From an uncultured Clostridia bacterium (lineage in GTDB: Bacteria > Bacillota > Clostridia > Oscillospirales > Oscillospiraceae): a DNA stretch of 9,857 bases. The stretch is from contig CAMNHH010000083.1 of NCBI GenBank assembly GCA_946539175.1, positions 1 to 9,857 of the forward strand, in the 5' to 3' direction. Position numbers and translations under genes: made by a program. The notes under the pieces are model-generated. The model was given only the letters and a program-made list of their open reading frames with translations. It was not told the origin of the DNA and did no database searches. Shown one piece after another: positions 6,466-9,857 of this stretch. The stretch's first letter is position 1. Each line of letters starts with the position of its first letter.

Positions 6466-6494
6466 TTGTTCTTCCGGCTCTTTTCTGCTATAAT
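6466..6494 (+). promoter_or_regulatory. Promoter of recG
   Basis: TTGTTC (6466-6471), a 17-base spacer and a perfect TATAAT (6489-6494) with extended -10 TGC at 6486-6488. This gives recG a vegetative promoter independent of the sporulation pair upstream. Predicted start near 6501, about 25 bases before the ATG. Confidence 0.8.
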
Positions 6495-6525
6495 AAAACG
6501 AAAGCACAGGAAGGGAGGCATCCGT

Positions 6526-8571
6526 ATGGCGCAGCTGTTTGATTCCGTGCGCTATCTCAAGGGCGTGGGGGAGGCCCGGGCCAAGACCTTTGCCAGCCTG
6601 GGAATCCACACCCTCTATGACCTGATCTCCTACTTCCCCCGGACCTACGAGGACCGGAGCCGGATTTTGCCCATTGCGGAGCTGCAGGTGGACGAGCCTG
6701 CCTGCTTCCGGGCCTTCGTCACCTCTCAGCCCCGGACCCACCACATCCGCAAGGGTCTGGATCTCACCAAGCTGACAGTGGCGGACGAGACCGCCCGGCT
6801 GAATCTCACCTTCTTCAACCAGAGCTACGTGGCGGACAATCTGGAATACAGCCGGGAATACTATTTCTACGGGACCCTGAACGGGGACTACATGGGCTAC
6901 CAGATCACCAACCCCATCTTTGAGCCGGTGGAGAAGCCCGGGCTGCTGACCCGCCGCATCATGCCCATCTATCCCCTGACGGCGGGACTCCACAACAATC
7001 TGATCTCCCGCTCCGTACAGCAGGCCCTGGAGGCCTGTCTGGAGGAGCTGCCGGAGCTGCTGCCGGAGGCGCTGCGGACGCAGTACGGCCTCTGCGACGC
7101 CGTCACCGCCTACCGGAACATCCACGCCCCCGCCTCCTTCGAGGCCCTGGCCCAGGCCAGGCACCGGCTGATCTTCGAGGAGTTCTTCATCTTCTCCGTG
7201 GGTCTGTCCCTGCTGCGGGCCAGCCGGGGCCGGAAGCGGCGGGAGGCCTTCGCCCTGCCGGATCAGGCGGAATTTGAGGCCGCCCTGCCCTTCTCCCTCA
7301 CCGGGGCCCAGAGGCGGGCCATCGGGGAGATCGCCGCCGACCTCTCCGGGGGCAGCGTCATGAACCGGCTGGTGCAGGGGGACGTGGGCAGCGGCAAGAC
7401 CGTGGTGGCGGCCGCCGCCGCCTGGATCACCGCCAAAAACGGGGGCCAGGCGGCCCTGATGGCCCCCACGGAGATTTTGGCAGAGCAGCACGCCCAGGGG
7501 CTTGAAAAGCTGCTGGGGCCCCTGGGGGTCCGGGTGGCCCTGCTGACGGGCTCCATGACCCCCGCCCAAAAGAAAACCGCCCGGGCCGCCATTGCCGGAC
7601 ACGAGGCGGATCTCATCGTCGGCACCCACGCCCTGATCTCCGAGGCCACGGACTTTGCCCGGCTGGATCTGGTGATCGCGGACGAGCAGCACCGCTTCGG
7701 CGTGGCCCAGCGGGCCGCCCTGGCGGAAAAGGGAGACGATCCCCATCTGCTGGTCATGTCCGCCACCCCCATTCCCCGGACCCTGGCTCTGATCCTCTAC
7801 GGGGACCTGGATCTGTCCGTCATCGACGAGCTGCCTCCCGGCCGCCAGAGCATCGACACCTTCCTGGTGGGGGAGGACAAGCGGGCCAGGATCAACGCCT
7901 TCATCCGCAGGCAGGTGTCGGAGGGCCACCAGGTCTACATCGTCTGCCCCGCCATTGAGGAGGGGGAGGACGAGAGCCTTCGCTCCGCCGAGGCCTGGGC
8001 GGAGACCCTGCAGATGGCGGTGTTCCCGGATCTGCGGGTGGCCCTGCTCCATGGGAAAATGAAGTCCGCCCAGAAGGAGGCCGCCATGGCCGCCTTCGCC
8101 CGGGGCGAGCAGGACATCCTGGTGGCCACCACCGTCATTGAGGTGGGGGTGGACGTGCCCAACGCCACCCTGATGGTCATCGAAAACGCGGACCGCTTCG
8201 GTCTGAGCCAGCTCCACCAGCTGCGGGGCCGGGTGGGCCGGGGCGCGGCCAAGTCCTACTGCGTTCTCTTCAGCTCCAACCGAAATCCCGAAACCCTGAA
8301 GCGGCTCAGGGCCCTGTGCAAGACCAACGACGGCTTCGAGATCTCCCGGGAGGATCTTGCCCTGCGGGGCCCCGGCGACTTCTTCGGCACCCGGCAGCAC
8401 GGCCTGCCCGCCTTCAAGGTGGGGAGTCTGGAGCTGGACATGCAGACCCTCCAGGACGCCCAGACCGCCGCCGCGGACTTTGTCAGCTCCGAGGAGCTGC
8501 CCGGGCGGCCGGAATATCAGCCTCTGATGGAACGCATCCGGGCCCTCTTCGCCACCGCGGAGGGAACTTGA
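6526..8571 (+). CDS. recG: ATP-dependent DNA helicase RecG
   Basis: Superfamily 2 helicase that remodels stalled replication forks and branched recombination intermediates. 681 residues, normal length. Seen: an N-terminal wedge/OB region (about 1-230, with YLKGVGEARAKTFASLGI and YFPRTYEDRS), Walker A GDVGSGKT (285-292), the DEQH box (386-389), motif III SATPIPRT (412-419), motif V TTVIEVGVDVPNAT and motif VI QLRGRVGRG (565-573), then DLALRGPGDFFGTRQHG in the C-terminal part. The start is fixed by GGGAGG (6513-6518), seven bases before the ATG; the frame opens earlier at 6466, inside the promoter, so that start is rejected. No missing motif or frameshift is seen. It follows spmB but has its own promoter, and ends at a bidirectional terminator. 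Confidence 0.97.
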   Translation: MAQLFDSVRYLKGVGEARAKTFASLGIHTLYDLISYFPRTYEDRSRILPIAELQVDEPACFRAFVTSQPRTHHIRKGLDLTKLTVADETARLNLTFFNQSYVADNLEYSREYYFYGTLNGDYMGYQITNPIFEPVEKPGLLTRRIMPIYPLTAGLHNNLISRSVQQALEACLEELPELLPEALRTQYGLCDAVTAYRNIHAPASFEALAQARHRLIFEEFFIFSVGLSLLRASRGRKRREAFALPDQAEFEAALPFSLTGAQRRAIGEIAADLSGGSVMNRLVQGDVGSGKTVVAAAAAWITAKNGGQAALMAPTEILAEQHAQGLEKLLGPLGVRVALLTGSMTPAQKKTARAAIAGHEADLIVGTHALISEATDFARLDLVIADEQHRFGVAQRAALAEKGDDPHLLVMSATPIPRTLALILYGDLDLSVIDELPPGRQSIDTFLVGEDKRARINAFIRRQVSEGHQVYIVCPAIEEGEDESLRSAEAWAETLQMAVFPDLRVALLHGKMKSAQKEAAMAAFARGEQDILVATTVIEVGVDVPNATLMVIENADRFGLSQLHQLRGRVGRGAAKSYCVLFSSNRNPETLKRLRALCKTNDGFEISREDLALRGPGDFFGTRQHGLPAFKVGSLELDMQTLQDAQTAAADFVSSEELPGRPEYQPLMERIRALFATAEGT

Positions 8572-8581
8572 CAATCTGACC

Positions 8582-8620
8582 GGCAAAAAGGACGCTCCGG
8601 GCTGGAGCGTCCTTTTTGCC
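8582..8620. terminator. Bidirectional intrinsic terminator between recG and the DUF1540 gene
   Basis: GGCAAAAAGGACGCTCC (8582-8598) and its exact complement (8604-8620) form a 17-base stem with loop GGGCT. Five A on the left arm and five T on the right give a T tract on both strands. It lies 10 bases after the recG stop and 5 bases after the leftward DUF1540 stop, so it serves both convergent genes. Confidence 0.93.
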
Positions 8621-8625
8621 TCTGT

Positions 8626-8811
8626 TTACTTCCTGCGGAAGGACTTGCAGTCGGTACACTGGTCCTCGGTGGGGTTGTACTCGTGGGTCCCCACGGTGAT
8701 CCGGTCCAGGGAGCAGTGGTTGTCGCTGCCGCAGTGGTGGACGCACTGCTGCACGGTGCAGGCAATGCAGGGATTGGAGCTGCCGGAATGGCAGCCGGTG
8801 TTGGTGTTCAT
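8626..8811 (-). CDS. Small cysteine-rich DUF1540 protein
   Basis: 61 residues with eight cysteines (7, 15, 18, 23, 27, 33, 52, 55). The order CIACTVQQCVHHCGSDNHC, then an RITVGTHE strand and QCTDCKSF, matches DUF1540, a short domain common in Clostridia. The function is unknown; the regular Cys spacing suggests zinc or another metal (inference). The start is the ATG whose complement is 8809-8811, behind GGAGGAGG (complement of 8819-8826) at seven bases; the frame is open to 8877 but the extra residues cross the upstream hairpin and do not look like the family. It is last in a leftward series after telA and an unknown membrane gene. A terminator-like hairpin lies between it and that gene, so its expression may depend on read-through or on an unseen promoter. 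Confidence 0.83.
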   Translation of the reverse strand: MNTNTGCHSGSSNPCIACTVQQCVHHCGSDNHCSLDRITVGTHEYNPTEDQCTDCKSFRRK

Positions 8812-8832
8812 ACAAACGCCTCCTCCTGATAG

Positions 8833-8868
8833 AATAAACGCACGGCATTTCACTGCCGTGCGTTTATT
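8833..8868 (-). terminator. Hairpin between the membrane-protein gene and the DUF1540 gene
   Basis: A perfect 15-base stem (8833-8847 with 8854-8868, loop of six) starts 24 bases after the stop of the upstream leftward gene. On that strand the stem ends in GTTTATT followed by CTATC, a weak T-rich tail. It ends only seven bases before the GGAGGAGG of the DUF1540 gene, so it may act as a terminator/attenuator or as a stabilising 5' hairpin of the short transcript. Confidence 0.6.
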
Positions 8869-8891
8869 ATGCCCCATCGGCGCTGTTTTAT

Positions 8892-9608
8892 TCAGCTGAT
8901 GGAGGTATTGGGCTGGGTGGGCTGGGGGGCGAAGGAGGGCAGCTGGGCCGCCTGGTTGAAGCGGCTGTAGGTGACGGTCTTCGTCTTGGGCACCAGCAGC
9001 ACCTGCCAGAGGGTGTCCCCCAGCTGCAGCTCATAGAGGGTGGCGGGCCGCTCCCGGGGATCCATGAACAGCTCGGTGGCATCCACCCCCAGCGTGGCCA
9101 GGCGGCGGCTTTCCTCGGTGAACGCTTCCTGGTCGTAGCTGCGGGTGACGGTCTCCGCCAGCACGTCGCCCTTCTCATAGCGGGCGTACTCCGTCAGCTC
9201 TCCGGCGGGTCCCACGGGATACAGGGGCTTGCCCCGGACCCGGAAGCTCCGCTCCTGAAACTCCTCCCGGCAGGCGGCCAGGGAGCTGGTATAGCTGCAG
9301 GGAATCTCCCCCACCGCCTGGGTCATGCACAGGCCGCTGAGGGTCAGCAGCAGCACAAAGGCCGCCGCCGGCACCAGCAGATACAGCACCCGGTCCCTGG
9401 CATTCAGCAGCAGATAGGCCGCCGCAATCCAGGCAAAGGCCGCGAACAGCAGGGTCAGACCGGCAAAAAGCAGATTGGAGAAGCCCAGCTGCCCCAGGTC
9501 CGGATAGAGGTGGGGCCAGCTCAGCAGCTGCTTCGCGTGCCGCAGAAACAGCAGCAGCCCGGCGATGACCAGCACCGCCGACCCGACCCGTTTGACCCAT
9601 AGCTTCAT
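8892..9608 (-). CDS. Unrecognised membrane protein with three predicted TM segments
   Basis: 238 residues; I do not recognise a family. Seen: hydrophobic segments at about 10-22, 45-68 and 74-94, then a soluble C-terminal region (about 98-238) with two cysteines (104, 113) that could form a disulfide, and a Pro/Thr/Ser-rich tail (224-238). Positive charges at the N-terminus (MKLWVKR) and in the second loop (NARDR) suggest that the N-terminus is inside and the C-terminal domain outside, which is inference. The start follows AGGAGG by eight bases. It lies 84 bases downstream of the telA stop on the same strand with no visible promoter between, so cotranscription with telA is likely and a link to envelope stress is possible but not shown. 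Confidence 0.75.
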   Translation of the reverse strand: MKLWVKRVGSAVLVIAGLLLFLRHAKQLLSWPHLYPDLGQLGFSNLLFAGLTLLFAAFAWIAAAYLLLNARDRVLYLLVPAAAFVLLLTLSGLCMTQAVGEIPCSYTSSLAACREEFQERSFRVRGKPLYPVGPAGELTEYARYEKGDVLAETVTRSYDQEAFTEESRRLATLGVDATELFMDPRERPATLYELQLGDTLWQVLLVPKTKTVTYSRFNQAAQLPSFAPQPTQPNTSIS

Positions 9609-9644
9609 GGACGTATCCTCCTGTTGTTTGTCGCAAGCCCTCCG

Positions 9645-9686
9645 CCGCCCGCACGGGCGGTTCCTCTCCCCTGCAGGCAGGGGAGA
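9645..9686. repeat. Two adjacent GC-rich hairpins downstream of telA
   Basis: TCTCCCCTG (9665-9673) pairs with CAGGGGAGA (9678-9686), and CCGCCC (9645-9650) pairs with GGGCGG (9655-9660). Neither has a T tract on the leftward strand, so they are poor intrinsic terminators. They may set the ratio of telA to the downstream gene by pausing or mRNA processing, or be an intergenic repeat. Confidence 0.5.
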
Positions 9687-9692
9687 TTATCC

Positions 9693-9857
9693 TCAATCAG
9701 ACAGCTTTCTGGTCTCCAGCAGCTTCTGCTTCAGCTGACCCTCGATCTTGCGGAGCTCCTGCTCGGCCGCGGCCCGCTTCTGGCGGCCCTCGGTCTGGAT
9801 CTGCAGGACCTCGTCCAGGGTGGAGATCAGCTGCTGGTTGGTGTGCTGCAGGGTCTC
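9693..9857 (-). CDS. telA: TelA-family (toxic anion resistance) protein, C-terminal 54 residues
   Basis: Only the 3' end lies in the window; the reading frame continues past the edge. Seen: ETLQHTNQQLISTLDEVLQI, then QTEGRQKRAAAEQELRKIEG and LKQKLLETRKLSD, a heptad-rich helical tail. The 'LISTLDEVLQI...EGR.KRAAAEQEL' pattern is the conserved C-terminus of TelA/KlaA proteins, linked to tellurite and other toxic-anion or envelope-stress resistance. The specific role here is not known. It is the first visible gene of the leftward series with the membrane protein and DUF1540 gene. Confidence 0.82.
   Translation of the reverse strand, partial: ETLQHTNQQLISTLDEVLQIQTEGRQKRAAAEQELRKIEGQLKQKLLETRKLSD

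Noticed and set aside
5221..8586. A 1121-codon open frame on the reverse strand
   Set aside because: It is antisense to spmA, spmB and recG, has low-complexity Gly/Gln/Pro-rich sequence and no family match; such frames are expected opposite GC-rich genes.
9645..9686. Intrinsic terminator of telA
   Set aside because: The stems are good but no T tract follows on the leftward strand, so they are listed only as hairpins.
1..9857. A novel defence, mobile or biosynthetic system
   Set aside because: Every sizeable gene is a core or widespread gene apart from one unrecognised membrane protein; there are no nuclease, toxin, transposase, reverse transcriptase or CRISPR signatures.

Overview
The window looks like chromosome from a GC-rich, low-GC-lineage-descended Firmicute, most likely an endospore-forming Clostridia member of the Oscillospiraceae/Ruminococcaceae type. 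This inference rests on strong AGGAGG-type ribosome-binding sites, consensus sigma-A promoters, the spore maturation pair spmA-spmB, a yceD-rpmF operon, a DUF1540 protein and a TelA-family gene. I cannot fix the genus from this sequence.

Layout: (1) 1-578, leftward yceD-rpmF (DUF177 protein, then ribosomal protein L32, cut by the window edge), driven by a perfect-consensus promoter with an A-tract upstream element. (2) 745-1707, a divergent RluA-type pseudouridine synthase. (3) 1708-2291, about 580 bases with no credible gene but much structure: a cluster of DnaA-box-like 9-mers, a two-turn-spaced direct repeat beside a TTGACA, and a roughly 236-base inverted-repeat (MITE-like) element that ends just before the promoter of the next gene. 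(4) 2292-3398, a P-loop ATPase fused to a CYTH-like domain (Ttd14 type), closed by a strong terminator. (5) 3454-5208, leftward argS. (6) 5351-8571, rightward spmA-spmB followed by recG, which has its own promoter. (7) 8582-9857, leftward telA (3' end only), an unrecognised three-TM protein and a small Cys-rich DUF1540 protein, meeting recG at a bidirectional terminator.

Most genes are housekeeping: ribosome assembly and rRNA modification (YceD, L32, RluA-type), tRNA charging (ArgS) and DNA repair (RecG). SpmA/SpmB belong to late spore maturation. They are not obviously one system; the order reads as ordinary core chromosome. The parts that invite a second look are the 1708-2291 intergenic region and the degenerate CYTH domain of the Ttd14-like protein. 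I see no tRNA, rRNA, CRISPR array, transposase, phage gene or recognisable defence system.
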